From: Pantoea nemavictus
GTDB lineage: Bacteria; Pseudomonadota; Gammaproteobacteria; Enterobacterales; Enterobacteriaceae
DNA length: 64,000 nucleotides
Assembly (NCBI RefSeq): GCF_037479095.1
Contig: NZ_JBBGZW010000001.1
Location: 806,001-870,000 of the forward strand
Reading direction: 5' to 3'
Numbering within the stretch: position 1 is the stretch's first letter; every line of letters starts with the position of its first letter. Below are positions 21,470 to 30,198 of this stretch, in pieces. The translations under genes and the position numbers were made by a program. A model generated the notes under the pieces. That model was not told where the DNA came from. It saw only the letters and a list, made by a program, of their open reading frames with translations, and ran no database searches.

Positions 21470-21600
21470 TGGCTGCCCCCCACCTCGGTCCTCCCCCATA
21501 AATGGGGGAGGAAGACTCTGCTATATGTAAGTTTTGGAGCTGCATGTGGCAACGTCTCCTTCCCCCATTTATGGGGGAAGGCCGGGATGGGGGACAGCAA
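21470..21600. repeat. Paired C-rich palindromes (CCCCCAT-ATGGGGG type)
   Basis: Two perfect palindromes, CCTCCCCCAT-AA-ATGGGGGAGG written across 21490-21511 and an 11-bp-stem version at 21558-21581, lie in mirror order between ampH and the convergent ypfG. Their outer flanks (GCTGCCCCCCACCTCGG on the left and CCGGGATGGGGGACAGC on the right) are also inverted, so the block can fold as one large hairpin. Confidence 0.85.
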
Positions 21601-21667
21601 GCACATTTTAACTACAGTGAGCAAACTGTTACCCATCTGCACGATTTGTACCTTTATGCGCACCTGG

Positions 21668-22744
21668 TTAACGCGATTGCACCGGATTCTGCGGTTCGCT
21701 GATCCATAACGTAGGCCAATCCTCACTGCTGTGCCACGCATCGCAGGTTTTCTCTTCTGCATATTCTGCCAGCACAAACTCACTGCCGTCATACTGCCAG
21801 CGCGTCGCCACGCCGCAATCGCCCAATCCACGTCCTTTACTGAAGGTGTAGAGCAATCCATTGCTGGCATCGAATTCCGCATTCACCAGCTCCAGCTGCG
21901 TGTCGCTACGGGAAGGCGGGGTAAACGGCAACGTCAAACTCAAACCTCGCGATACATACGGCGCGCTGCGCGTCACTTCAAATGCCAGATCGATAACGTT
22001 GTAAGCGCCGGTTTCGCAGCTGACCAGCAGCAGCGCTTTGCTGTCGGTGAGCGGCGATACGCTCACTTCGCGCCGCAGCGGATCGAGCGAGCAGTTATCG
22101 GTATTCACGCGCCAGGTACCGTAATCAATCAATCCGCTGGTCTCTTCCTGGGTTAACGGCGCTGGCGACGGCAACGGTGCAGGGAGCTGCGGCAGCATCG
22201 GCTGTGGCGGCACATCCCATTGCACACGGTCGCCACGTTTCACCCAGGCACTGGCACCGTTAACCCTGCCCTGCACGTCATCCATGAGTAACAGCGCTGC
22301 CTTCATCCCGCTGAGGGGAACGGTAGCGCTCGCTTTATAGGTTAATTGCAGATTCTGCGCATCCAGCGTCTGCGCCAGGAACTCGTCGATGGCGATAGCA
22401 TTGCTGGTTGCAAGATGATGGGGTTCCACCGTCCAGTGTTTGAGATCGGGTGTCAGCCGGCGCTGATCGAGCAGCAGGTTATCTTTCAGCGGACCGCCCG
22501 ACAGATCGCCGCTGTAGGCGCTGCCGTAATCGATGCGCAGCAGCGGGCGATCGTTGACGCCAGCATGACGTGAGAGAGTCATCACCAGGCCATTATCCCC
22601 GGGGAAACTGCGAGCCACGCAAAAAGCCGCATTGTTGCAGGTCAGCTGCCAGTCAGAAAATGACTTTTGCAGTGGCTGAGCCTGCACGCACGCGACAAAG
22701 AGAAAAGGCAATAAAAGCAGTAATTTCATCCAATACGACATCAA
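21668..22744 (-). CDS. ypfG: DUF1176 family secreted protein, YpfG-like
   Basis: 358-residue protein of unknown function with an N-terminal signal peptide (MKLLLLLPFLFVACVQAQ). The V-A-C there is not a convincing lipobox, so it is probably soluble in the periplasm. Cysteines are spaced as in DUF1176 proteins (CNNAAFC, DNCSLD, SCETG, GDCG, KTCDAW), compatible with disulfides. E. coli carries ypfG, of the same family, at this place after tktB. It may start at the second ATG (22741). It converges with ampH across the palindromes. Confidence 0.75.
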   Translation of the reverse strand: MMSYWMKLLLLLPFLFVACVQAQPLQKSFSDWQLTCNNAAFCVARSFPGDNGLVMTLSRHAGVNDRPLLRIDYGSAYSGDLSGGPLKDNLLLDQRRLTPDLKHWTVEPHHLATSNAIAIDEFLAQTLDAQNLQLTYKASATVPLSGMKAALLLMDDVQGRVNGASAWVKRGDRVQWDVPPQPMLPQLPAPLPSPAPLTQEETSGLIDYGTWRVNTDNCSLDPLRREVSVSPLTDSKALLLVSCETGAYNVIDLAFEVTRSAPYVSRGLSLTLPFTPPSRSDTQLELVNAEFDASNGLLYTFSKGRGLGDCGVATRWQYDGSEFVLAEYAEEKTCDAWHSSEDWPTLWISEPQNPVQSR

Positions 22745-22902
22745 AAAAATCGGTCCCCAAATTCCTGGAAAGAAAATGATAGCGCAACGGGAACGCTGTC
22801 AGCAGGCCTAAACTGTGAGCCGGCCCTAATAGTGAGGTTAACTGCTGGAAAAGCAGGCACCTTGTGGCGATCGGGTACTGGATGACGCAATGCCTTCATC
22901 AT

Positions 22903-22999
22903 CCGTTTTGACCGATTACTGCTCAATCGGATTCGTCGCACTCTTGGTGCGCAATCACAAAACGGTCAAATACACACAAACGGTCATAACCGGTCATGC
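22903..22999. promoter_or_regulatory. Repeated CGGTCA operator-like boxes
   Basis: CGGTCA occurs three times as a direct repeat at 22963-22968, 22981-22986 and 22991-22996. An inverted copy TGACCG lies at 22909-22914. The first two direct copies share a longer unit, CACAAA(A)CGGTCA, spaced 18 bp. The array is upstream of the DeoR gene and fits a multi-site operator for that regulator, an inference from position. Confidence 0.6.
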
Positions 23000-23065
23000 C
23001 GGCTTAATTGTATGCTGGCAGCGTTCAACGCGCGTAGCGCGTTACTCCCGGCGCTTTAGCGGTGT

Positions 23066-23087
23066 TTTTGTGATGAATATCACTTAA
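23066..23087. promoter_or_regulatory. CRP-cAMP binding site
   Basis: TGTGA-N6-TCACT (23069-23084) in an AT-rich context matches the CRP consensus TGTGA-N6-TCACA with one mismatch. It lies about 155 bp before the DeoR start and about 40 bp before a plausible -10, suggesting catabolite control of the sugar operon. Confidence 0.75.
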
Positions 23088-23232
23088 TTTTGATAACCAG
23101 ACATCTCATTTACATTAAATACAGATCCAAATCACTCTAATCAGCTCAGGCATTTTCACCTCCACGGACTCGTGTGCAGTCCACACTTTCCTGCGGCGCA
23201 ATCCAGTAATTTATAATCATCGGAGGGCAGTT

Positions 23233-24063
23233 ATGTTGCCGATTGAAAGACAGCAGAGAATTATTGACGAATTAAATTTAAATGGTCGGGTCATTGTCGC
23301 TGAATTAGTCACGTTATGTCAGGTTTCACAAGAAACCATTCGTCGTGATTTAACTCAGCTGGAGAAACGTGGGCTGCTGCAACGCAGCCACGGCGGTGCG
23401 GTACCAGCAAAACGACAGGCTGCCAACATTCAGGGGAATACACGTGGTGTTAACGAGTTTGAATTATCTTTCCGCCAGAGAATAAATGAACATGTTGATG
23501 CCAAGATGGCGATTGCCAAACGCGCACTCGATTTCATTAGCCCCGGCGATTGTATATTACTCGATAGCAGCACCACATGCTGGTATTTAGCGCGACAGCT
23601 ACCGGATATTGAATTAACGGTATTAACCAATTCCATCAGAATTGTGCAAACCCTTGCGGCGCGGGGCAGTATCCGCACCATCTGTCTGGGGGGAGAATAT
23701 TCTGACCGTTATGAAGATTTCCACGGCGTAGTCGCCGAGCAACCGCTCAGGGAATTTCAGATTAATAAGATCTTTTTTTCCTGTAGCAGTTTAGGCAATG
23801 ACGGTTATTTACGTGAAGGTAACGAAAACAACGCACATTTAAAACAGCAAATGTTATTAGCAGCAGAAAGAAAACACCTGCTGCTGGATGGAAGTAAATT
23901 CCTGCGGCCCTCATTCGCGCGTATTTGCCACTATCGCGATGTGGACTTTCTCATTACTGACCAATTAAAAGACAAAGAGCTGGAACAAGAATTAGCGTGG
24001 AACGGCGTCAATGTTATTGATTGCTCCCAGCGCAGCCATTCTATGCAGCTAATAAAAAATTAA
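23233..24063 (+). CDS. DeoR-family transcriptional regulator of the sugar operon
   Basis: 276-residue regulator. The N-terminal helix-turn-helix is clear: RQQRIIDELNLNGRVIVAEL, then VSQETIRRDLTQLEKRGLL and RSHGGAV, the classical DeoR signature. The C-terminal DeoRC sensor domain, related to ribose-5-phosphate isomerase folds, has the usual DSSTTCWYLAR and LTNS motifs that bind a sugar phosphate. It is the first gene of the operon, 12 bp before the binding-protein gene. It probably represses the operon until a phosphorylated sugar intermediate appears, as is common in this family. Confidence 0.92.
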   Translation: MLPIERQQRIIDELNLNGRVIVAELVTLCQVSQETIRRDLTQLEKRGLLQRSHGGAVPAKRQAANIQGNTRGVNEFELSFRQRINEHVDAKMAIAKRALDFISPGDCILLDSSTTCWYLARQLPDIELTVLTNSIRIVQTLAARGSIRTICLGGEYSDRYEDFHGVVAEQPLREFQINKIFFSCSSLGNDGYLREGNENNAHLKQQMLLAAERKHLLLDGSKFLRPSFARICHYRDVDFLITDQLKDKELEQELAWNGVNVIDCSQRSHSMQLIKN

Positions 24064-24075
24064 ATCGGAGTCTTT

Positions 24076-25059
24076 ATGAAAAAACATCTTATCGCCTGTT
24101 CTCTCCTCGCACTGTTTGCCGCCACCGGGGCGCACGCTGCTGACAAATTACGTATGGGCATCGTGGTGAAGATTGGCGGTATCCCGTGGTTCAACGCCAT
24201 GGAGGCGGGCATCAAGAGTGAAGCGGCCAAGCGCGGTATTGACGCGTGGATGGTGGGTCCAACCGCAGCCGACCCCGCTTTGCAGGTGCGTGCTATCGAA
24301 GATTTGATTGCGCAGAAAGTCGACATCATTGGCGTGGTGCCGAATGACCCGAAAGTGCTGGAGCCGGTGCTGAAACGCGCGCGTGATGCCGGCATTGAAG
24401 TCATTACCCACGAATCACCAGATCAGAAAGGTGCCAACTGGGACTTTGAACTGGTGGATGCGCCAACGCACGGCATCAACCACATGAAAGCGCTGGCGAA
24501 GTGCATGCATGAAGAGGGCAAATATGCCATGTACGTCGGCAGCCTGACCGTGCCGCTGCATCAGCAGTGGACCGACGCCGCGCTGAACTACCAGAAAGAA
24601 CACTACCCGAAAATGCAGATGGTGACTGACAAGTTCGGCGTGGGCGAATCGCTGGATGACTCGATTCGCACCACCAACGAACTGATGTCTAAGTACCGGG
24701 ATCTGAAAGGCATTATGGCCTTCGGTTCACAAGGCCCAATTGGCGCCGGCCGCGCGGTAATGAACCGTAACAAGATTGACCAGGTTTGCGTAATTGGCGC
24801 CTTCAGCCCGGGCCAGGGCGCATCGCTGGTGCAGCGCGGTGCCATTAAAGGCGGCTATATCTGGAATCCGCAAACCGCTGGCGAAGTGTTTGTGCGCATC
24901 GCCGACATGATGCAGAAGAAAGAGGCTATCACCGACGGAATGACCATCGAGGGTTTGGGCAAAGTGAAGGTTGATGAGGCGACGCACACCATCCTCGGCA
25001 ATAACACCGAAAGCCTGGACAAAGAGAATCTGCCAAAACTGGTGAAAATGGGGCTGTAA
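24076..25059 (+). CDS. Sugar ABC importer, periplasmic binding protein (LsrB/RbsB-type)
   Basis: 327-residue binding protein with a Sec signal peptide cleaved near GAHA-AD (about 22). The mature protein is a type I periplasmic-binding fold, with MGIVVKIGGIPWFNAMEAG at the N-lobe and VGPTAADPALQVRAIEDLI as in the LsrB/RbsB branch. It delivers sugar to the two permeases downstream. Its stop (TAA) shares a base with the ATPase ATG. The ligand cannot be fixed from the sequence; the neighbouring AlsE and kinases suggest a rare hexose. Confidence 0.9.
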   Translation: MKKHLIACSLLALFAATGAHAADKLRMGIVVKIGGIPWFNAMEAGIKSEAAKRGIDAWMVGPTAADPALQVRAIEDLIAQKVDIIGVVPNDPKVLEPVLKRARDAGIEVITHESPDQKGANWDFELVDAPTHGINHMKALAKCMHEEGKYAMYVGSLTVPLHQQWTDAALNYQKEHYPKMQMVTDKFGVGESLDDSIRTTNELMSKYRDLKGIMAFGSQGPIGAGRAVMNRNKIDQVCVIGAFSPGQGASLVQRGAIKGGYIWNPQTAGEVFVRIADMMQKKEAITDGMTIEGLGKVKVDEATHTILGNNTESLDKENLPKLVKMGL

Positions 25060-26567
25060 TGATGAATGAGGTGATCCCACAGACGCTAATTGCGCTCGAC
25101 AACCTGTCGAAAACATTTGGTGGCAATCGCGCACTGAGCGATATCTCGCTGACCCTACTGGCTGGCGAAGTGCACTGTCTCGCTGGCACCAACGGCTGTG
25201 GCAAAAGCACCTTAATCAAAGTCATTTCCGGGGTGCACGCCCCGGATAGCGGCAGCCGTATTACGCTGGGTGAAGGCCCCAGCTTCCCGCGTCTGACCAC
25301 CCGTCAGGCGCGTGACTTCGGCATCCAGGTGATTTACCAGGATCTGTCGCTGTTCCCCAATCTCAGCGTGGCGGAAAACATCGCCTTTGAGCACAACCTG
25401 AATAGCCTGCTCGGCTGGCATCGCCAAGCCAAACTGCGTGCAACGGCACAGCGCATCATTGATGAACTGAAGTTCGAACTCAATCTGGATGAAAAAGTGT
25501 CGTCGCTGTCGATTGCGCAGCGCCAGCAGGTGGCGATTTGTCGTGCGCTGGTCGCCGATGCGCGGCTGGTGATTATGGATGAGCCAACGGCATCATTAAC
25601 GCGTACCGAAGTGAATCAGCTGCTGCGCACCGTACGTTACCTGAAAGACAAAAACATCTGTGTGGTGTTTGTCAGCCATCGTCTGGATGAAGTGCTGGAG
25701 ATCTCCGACCGCGTTACGGTAATCCGCGATGGGCGCAAAATGGGCTGCTGGCCCGCCAAAGAGATGACGCCGCACCATCTCACCGAACTGATGACCGGGC
25801 TGAAGCTCGACTATCAGCTAAAAACGCCGACCCGCAATGACGATCGCTTGATTCTCGAAGTCGAGAAACTGACGCGTGCCGGCCAATATCACGACGTTAA
25901 TTTCAAACTCTATCAGGGCGAAGTGCTCGGCCTGTGCGGCCTGCTCGGCTCCGGCCGCACCGAACTGGCATTGTCACTGTTTGGCATGACCAAACCGGAC
26001 AGCGGCAAGATCTGGCTCGACAGCAAACCGGTGCGCTTTCGTGGCCATGAAGATGCCATTAAAGCCGGGATCGGTTATGTCTCCGAAGATCGCCTCACCC
26101 TCGGTTTGGTGCAGCAGCAATCGGTGGCCGACAACATGGTGCTGCCGATCCTCGACAAGCTGCAGAACCGTTTTCACATTATTGATGAGTACCGCAAGAA
26201 CAAGTTGATCCTGCAGTGGATTCAGCAGCTCGGCGTGCGCGTCGCCGATCCCAATCTGGCGATCTCCACGCTCTCCGGCGGTAATCAGCAGAAAATCGTG
26301 CTGGCGAAGTGGGTGCTGACGCAGCCACGTATTTTGATTCTTGATTCGCCGACGGTCGGCGTAGATGTCGGCGCTAAAGCCAGTATCTATCAGCTGATTC
26401 ATGCGCTGGCGAAGGAGGGTCTGTCGATCATTCTGATTTCCGATGAAGTGCCCGAAGTTTGGTACAACTGCGACCGCATCCTGCACTTCCGTGATGGCAC
26501 CGTTCACGCCGAATACCAACCCGATACCGTTGAGCAACACCAGCTGGCGGAGGTGATTAATGCCTGA
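25059..26567 (+). CDS. Sugar ABC importer ATPase (two nucleotide-binding domains)
   Basis: 502-residue double ATPase of the RbsA/AlsA type. Domain 1 has Walker A GTNGCGKST (about 43-51) and Walker B LVIMDEPTASL, but a degenerate signature (LSIAQRQQV). Domain 2 has GLLGSGRTEL, a clean signature LSGGNQQK, and a Walker B reading LILDSPTVGVD, where the catalytic Glu is replaced by Ser430. Such asymmetry exists in some sugar ATPases. The gene overlaps the next permease by 8 bp. A second ATG at 25062 could be the start. Confidence 0.93.
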   Translation: MMNEVIPQTLIALDNLSKTFGGNRALSDISLTLLAGEVHCLAGTNGCGKSTLIKVISGVHAPDSGSRITLGEGPSFPRLTTRQARDFGIQVIYQDLSLFPNLSVAENIAFEHNLNSLLGWHRQAKLRATAQRIIDELKFELNLDEKVSSLSIAQRQQVAICRALVADARLVIMDEPTASLTRTEVNQLLRTVRYLKDKNICVVFVSHRLDEVLEISDRVTVIRDGRKMGCWPAKEMTPHHLTELMTGLKLDYQLKTPTRNDDRLILEVEKLTRAGQYHDVNFKLYQGEVLGLCGLLGSGRTELALSLFGMTKPDSGKIWLDSKPVRFRGHEDAIKAGIGYVSEDRLTLGLVQQQSVADNMVLPILDKLQNRFHIIDEYRKNKLILQWIQQLGVRVADPNLAISTLSGGNQQKIVLAKWVLTQPRILILDSPTVGVDVGAKASIYQLIHALAKEGLSIILISDEVPEVWYNCDRILHFRDGTVHAEYQPDTVEQHQLAEVINA

Positions 26568-27549
26568 TTTTTCTTGTTTACGCCCGCACTCCAGCCAGGG
26601 CTGGCTCACCTGGGTACTGCTGGCTTTTATCCTGTTCTTCTCCGCCGCCAGCGACCAGTTCCTGACGGTGCAAAACCTGCTCGATCTGGCGGAAAGCTAC
26701 GCCGTCACCGGCATCTTCGCGCTCGGCCTGTTTGTGGTGCTGGTGACCGGTGGCATCGACATCTCCTTCGCGGCGGTGGCGTCGGTGGTGCAATACCTAA
26801 TCGCCTCGCTGTTTGTGCAGTTCCAGTTTGATAACGCCGTGCTCAGCATCTTGCTGGCAGTGGTGTGCGGCACGCTGTTTGGCGTGATTAACGCCCTGCT
26901 GATTACCACGCTGCGCGTGGTGTCGATCATCATCACCATCAGCATGCAGTCGCTGCTGTTTGGTCTGCTGATGTGGGTGACCGGCGGCAAAAGTCTCTAT
27001 TCATTGCCGGATTGGTGGATCACCCTGCGCAGCGTGCTGCCGTTTACGTGGCAAGGCAACAGCTTCCAGCTTGGCTTGCCGCTGGTGACCATGTTGGTGA
27101 TTGCCGGATTGACCGCGCTGCTGCTGAACAAAACCAATCTTGGTCGCCAGCTGTATGCGGTAGGCGGCGATGCCGAATCAGCGCGCCGTATCGGTATTCG
27201 CGTGGGTCTGATTCATCTGTTCGCCTACGGCTGGCTGGGTGCGATGGCGGCGATTGGCGGGCTGGTGCAGGTCTATCGCATGGGTGAAGTGGTGCCGAAT
27301 GCGCTGGTCGGCGGCGAGCTGGATGTGCTGGCGGCCACCGTACTCGGCGGTGCCAGCCTGATGGGCGGCAAAGGCACGGTGAGCGGCACGCTAATGGGCG
27401 TCTTCCTTATCGCCATTCTGAAGAACGGCCTCAACCTGATTGGCGTCTCCAACTACTTCATGAACATCGTGGTGGGCGGCGTGATCATGGTGGCCATCGC
27501 CGTGACTCACTACAAAAAACGTAAAGAAACTGACGTCAGTTTCGTCTGA
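26560..27549 (+). CDS. Sugar ABC importer permease 1
   Basis: 329-residue RbsC/AlsC-type permease with about 8-10 membrane segments. The family motif is seen as VTGGIDISFAAVAS and the ATPase-docking loop near AVGGDAESARRIGIRV. It overlaps the ATPase gene by 8 bp. Two different permeases rather than a homodimer are encoded, as in the Lsr and YphD-like systems. Confidence 0.92.
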   Translation: MPDFSCLRPHSSQGWLTWVLLAFILFFSAASDQFLTVQNLLDLAESYAVTGIFALGLFVVLVTGGIDISFAAVASVVQYLIASLFVQFQFDNAVLSILLAVVCGTLFGVINALLITTLRVVSIIITISMQSLLFGLLMWVTGGKSLYSLPDWWITLRSVLPFTWQGNSFQLGLPLVTMLVIAGLTALLLNKTNLGRQLYAVGGDAESARRIGIRVGLIHLFAYGWLGAMAAIGGLVQVYRMGEVVPNALVGGELDVLAATVLGGASLMGGKGTVSGTLMGVFLIAILKNGLNLIGVSNYFMNIVVGGVIMVAIAVTHYKKRKETDVSFV

Positions 27550-27566
27550 CCACAGGAGCAAAAAAT

Positions 27567-28616
27567 ATGAAATCACTCTCTGCTCTGCGTCCGGACGGCA
27601 CCAATATCGGCCTGATGCTGCTGATTGCGCTGGCGCTGGCGATCTTCACCGTCATGCTGCCCGGCCGCTTTCTCACCGACTCCACCTTTATGAGCATGGC
27701 GTTTCAGCTGCCCGAACTCGGTTTGCTGACGCTGGCGATGTTTATCGCCATTCTCAGCGGCGGCCTCAATCTGGCGATTATTGCCACCGCCAACCTGACG
27801 GCGCTGTTTATCGCCTGGACGCTGATGAGCGCCCTGCCCGCCGATGCTGGCACCGGCATGCAGCTGCTGTGGCTACTGATGGCAATTATTGGCGCAATGC
27901 TGATCGCCACGGTGATTGGCGTGATTACCGGCGTGATGGTCACGCGCATCGGCGCGCACCCGATTCTGGTGACGCTGGCCACCATGATGACGCTCAACGG
28001 TATCGGCATCTGGCTGACCAAAGGCGCGGCGGTGAGCGGCATGCCGTCGGTGGTGCAGGCGCTTGGTTCCGATACGCTGCTCGGCGTCCCGCTGCCGCTG
28101 TGGGTATTTTTGATTGCCGCCGCGCTGCTGGCGCTGTTCCTCGGCAAAACCCGCGCCGGTAAATGCATCTACATGGGCGGCAGCAACATCAACGCCACCT
28201 GGTTCAGCGGTATTAATACCCATCGTATGGTGATTCTGGTGTACGTCATCTCCAGCCTGCTGTGCGTGTTAGCCGGATTGATCATGATGGCGCGCTTTAA
28301 TTCGGCGCGTATGGGCTACGGCGACGCTTACCTGCTGTTAACGGTGCTGGCGATCATCCTCGGCGGTACCGATCCCAACGGCGGTTTTGGGCGCGTCACC
28401 GGCGTGGTGCTGGCGCTGATCTCGCTGCAAGTGCTCTCCACCGGTTTCAACCTGATGAACATCAGCCAGCACGTCAGCCTGGCGATGTGGGGCGCGGTGC
28501 TGATTGTGGTGCTGGCCTTCAAACAATTTAAAACCCGCTTTAACGAACATCGTGCCGTCAAGCTCAGCAAACTGGCTGCGGCGCTTAACCCTTTGACCGA
28601 AAAAAAGGAAGTATGA
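27567..28616 (+). CDS. Sugar ABC importer permease 2
   Basis: 349-residue second permease of the same family, with segments such as ILSGGLNLAIIATANLTALF and YMGGSNINATWFSGI in the docking loop. It begins 17 bp after permease 1 behind a ribosome site (ACAGGAGCAAAAA) and overlaps the epimerase start by 4 bp (ATGA). Confidence 0.92.
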   Translation: MKSLSALRPDGTNIGLMLLIALALAIFTVMLPGRFLTDSTFMSMAFQLPELGLLTLAMFIAILSGGLNLAIIATANLTALFIAWTLMSALPADAGTGMQLLWLLMAIIGAMLIATVIGVITGVMVTRIGAHPILVTLATMMTLNGIGIWLTKGAAVSGMPSVVQALGSDTLLGVPLPLWVFLIAAALLALFLGKTRAGKCIYMGGSNINATWFSGINTHRMVILVYVISSLLCVLAGLIMMARFNSARMGYGDAYLLLTVLAIILGGTDPNGGFGRVTGVVLALISLQVLSTGFNLMNISQHVSLAMWGAVLIVVLAFKQFKTRFNEHRAVKLSKLAAALNPLTEKKEV

Positions 28617-29308
28617 TGCGTATTCAAGTCTCCCCGTCGTTGATGTGTATGAATCTGATGGAGATCAAGCACCAGCTCGCCGTGCTGGACTCCCGCGCCG
28701 ACTTCCTTCACATCGATATTATGGATGGTCACTACGTGAAAAATATCACGCTGTCGCCGTTCTTCATTGAGCAGATTCGCCCGTTTACCAAGGTGGCGCT
28801 GGATGTCCATTTGATGGTCGAGCAACCCACCGATTTCATTGAAGTGATTGCGAAAGCCGGTGCGGATTACATCTGCCCGCACGCCGAAACCATCAACCGC
28901 GACGCGTTCCGTGTGATCAATATGATCCGCAGCTTCGGCAAAAAAGTCGGCGTAGTGCTGAACCCGGCCACGCCGGTCTCGTTTATCCATCACTACATTC
29001 ATTTGGTGGATAAGATCACCGTGATGACAGTCGATCCGGGCTATGCCGGACAGCCGTTTATTCCGGAAATGGTGCAGAAGGTGCAAGAGCTGAAAACGCT
29101 AAAGCAGACCAACGGTTATCACTATCTGATTGAGATTGACGGCTCCTGCAATACTCGTACTTACAACACGCTGGTTGGCGCTGGCGCAGAAGTGCTGATT
29201 GTCGGCACCTCCGGTCTGTTCAATATTCACGACGATCTGGAAACCGCCTGGAACATGATGCGCGAAAGCATTGATGAGGCTCAGGGATTGGCGCAGGTAT
29301 CCGCATGA
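28613..29308 (+). CDS. alsE: AlsE-like hexulose-6-phosphate 3-epimerase (D-allulose-6-phosphate type)
   Basis: Ribulose-phosphate-3-epimerase fold, 231 residues, closest in feel to E. coli AlsE, which converts D-allulose 6-phosphate to fructose 6-phosphate. Metal ligands are visible in HIDIMDGH (His, Asp), DVHLMV and IEIDGSC, and the phosphate loop in VGTSGLF. SPSLMCMNL and KITVMTVDPG are almost the same as in AlsE. It starts at ATG 28613 (overlapping the permease stop) or at the second ATG at 28616. Its place between transporter and kinases is what points to a rare hexulose pathway. Confidence 0.85.
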   Translation: MMRIQVSPSLMCMNLMEIKHQLAVLDSRADFLHIDIMDGHYVKNITLSPFFIEQIRPFTKVALDVHLMVEQPTDFIEVIAKAGADYICPHAETINRDAFRVINMIRSFGKKVGVVLNPATPVSFIHHYIHLVDKITVMTVDPGYAGQPFIPEMVQKVQELKTLKQTNGYHYLIEIDGSCNTRTYNTLVGAGAEVLIVGTSGLFNIHDDLETAWNMMRESIDEAQGLAQVSA

Positions 29309-30198
29309 AAAAATGCTGGCTCGGTATCGACATTGGCGGCACCGGCACACGTCTGCAGCTGATGGAAGCAGGCCGTATCTGGTCGAGCTTCCGTAAAGTG
29401 CCGACGGCCAGCTGGGCGCAGCAGCCCGATGCCTTAAGCGCATTGGGGCAGTTGATCAGTGAAACGCTGGAGCAGCAGCCGGTCAGTGGCGTGATGCTTG
29501 GCTTGCCCGGCATTCTCAGCCGCGACCGCCAGCAGGTGATTTCGCTGCCGTTTATCCAGGCGCTGGATCAGCAACCGGTTGCCGCGCTGCTCACCGAGCG
29601 GCTTGGCGTACCGGTGGCGATGGACAAAGATGTTAACCACCTGATGCTGTGGGATTTACTGCAGCTGGAGCAGCTGCCGGACAGTGCCGTGGGCTTGTAT
29701 CCCGGCACCGGCATGGGCAACAGCTTGTGGCTTAACGGCCAGTTTTATCACGGTCAGCACGGCGGTGCCGGTGAACTCGGCCACGTGCCGATTGCCGGTA
29801 ACCATCTGCCCTGCCCGTGCGGCAATCACGGCTGTGCGGAAACGGTGACCTCCGGCCACTGGCTGAGCCGCTGGGCAGCCAGCAACGTGCCAGAAACCGG
29901 CATGTCAGCGCTGTTTAGCCAACATCGTGAACATGCGGAGTTGCAGGCTTTTGTACAGCGGCTGGCGCAGCTGATTGCCACCGAAATGAACATCCTTGAT
30001 CCGGAATACCTGATTCTCGGCGGCGGCGTGCTGGCCATGGCCGACTTCCCGCTGGCGCAGCTGCGCAGCCAGATTCAGCAGCATTTACGTCCACCCGCTA
30101 CGCGTGACGGCCTGAAGATCGTGTTTAGCCAATCCACCGATCACACCGGGTGCCGCGGTGCCTGTTTAGCCGCCGAACGTCTGTTCAGGAGTGCATGA
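29305..30198 (+). CDS. alsK: AlsK-like ROK-family sugar kinase
   Basis: 297-residue ROK kinase. ATP site IDIGGTGTRL is at the N-terminus, the catalytic region has MDKDVNHLMLWDLL, and the zinc motif CPCGNHGCAE is complete. AlsK in E. coli phosphorylates D-allose at O6. The gene overlaps the epimerase by 4 bp and the PfkB kinase by 4 bp. Sequence alone does not tell whether the true substrate is allose, allulose or another hexose. The name is by similarity and by the alsE neighbour. Confidence 0.75.
   Translation: MKKCWLGIDIGGTGTRLQLMEAGRIWSSFRKVPTASWAQQPDALSALGQLISETLEQQPVSGVMLGLPGILSRDRQQVISLPFIQALDQQPVAALLTERLGVPVAMDKDVNHLMLWDLLQLEQLPDSAVGLYPGTGMGNSLWLNGQFYHGQHGGAGELGHVPIAGNHLPCPCGNHGCAETVTSGHWLSRWAASNVPETGMSALFSQHREHAELQAFVQRLAQLIATEMNILDPEYLILGGGVLAMADFPLAQLRSQIQQHLRPPATRDGLKIVFSQSTDHTGCRGACLAAERLFRSA

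Larger units (their letters stand above)
22745..23232. other. Control region of the sugar operon
   Basis: 488 bp without a gene between ypfG and the DeoR gene. It contains the CGGTCA boxes and the CRP site listed separately, then an AT-rich stretch with TACATT (23111-23116) that could be a -10. The ribosome site CGGAGGG is at 23220-23226. Nothing was seen in the first 150 bp. Confidence 0.6.
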
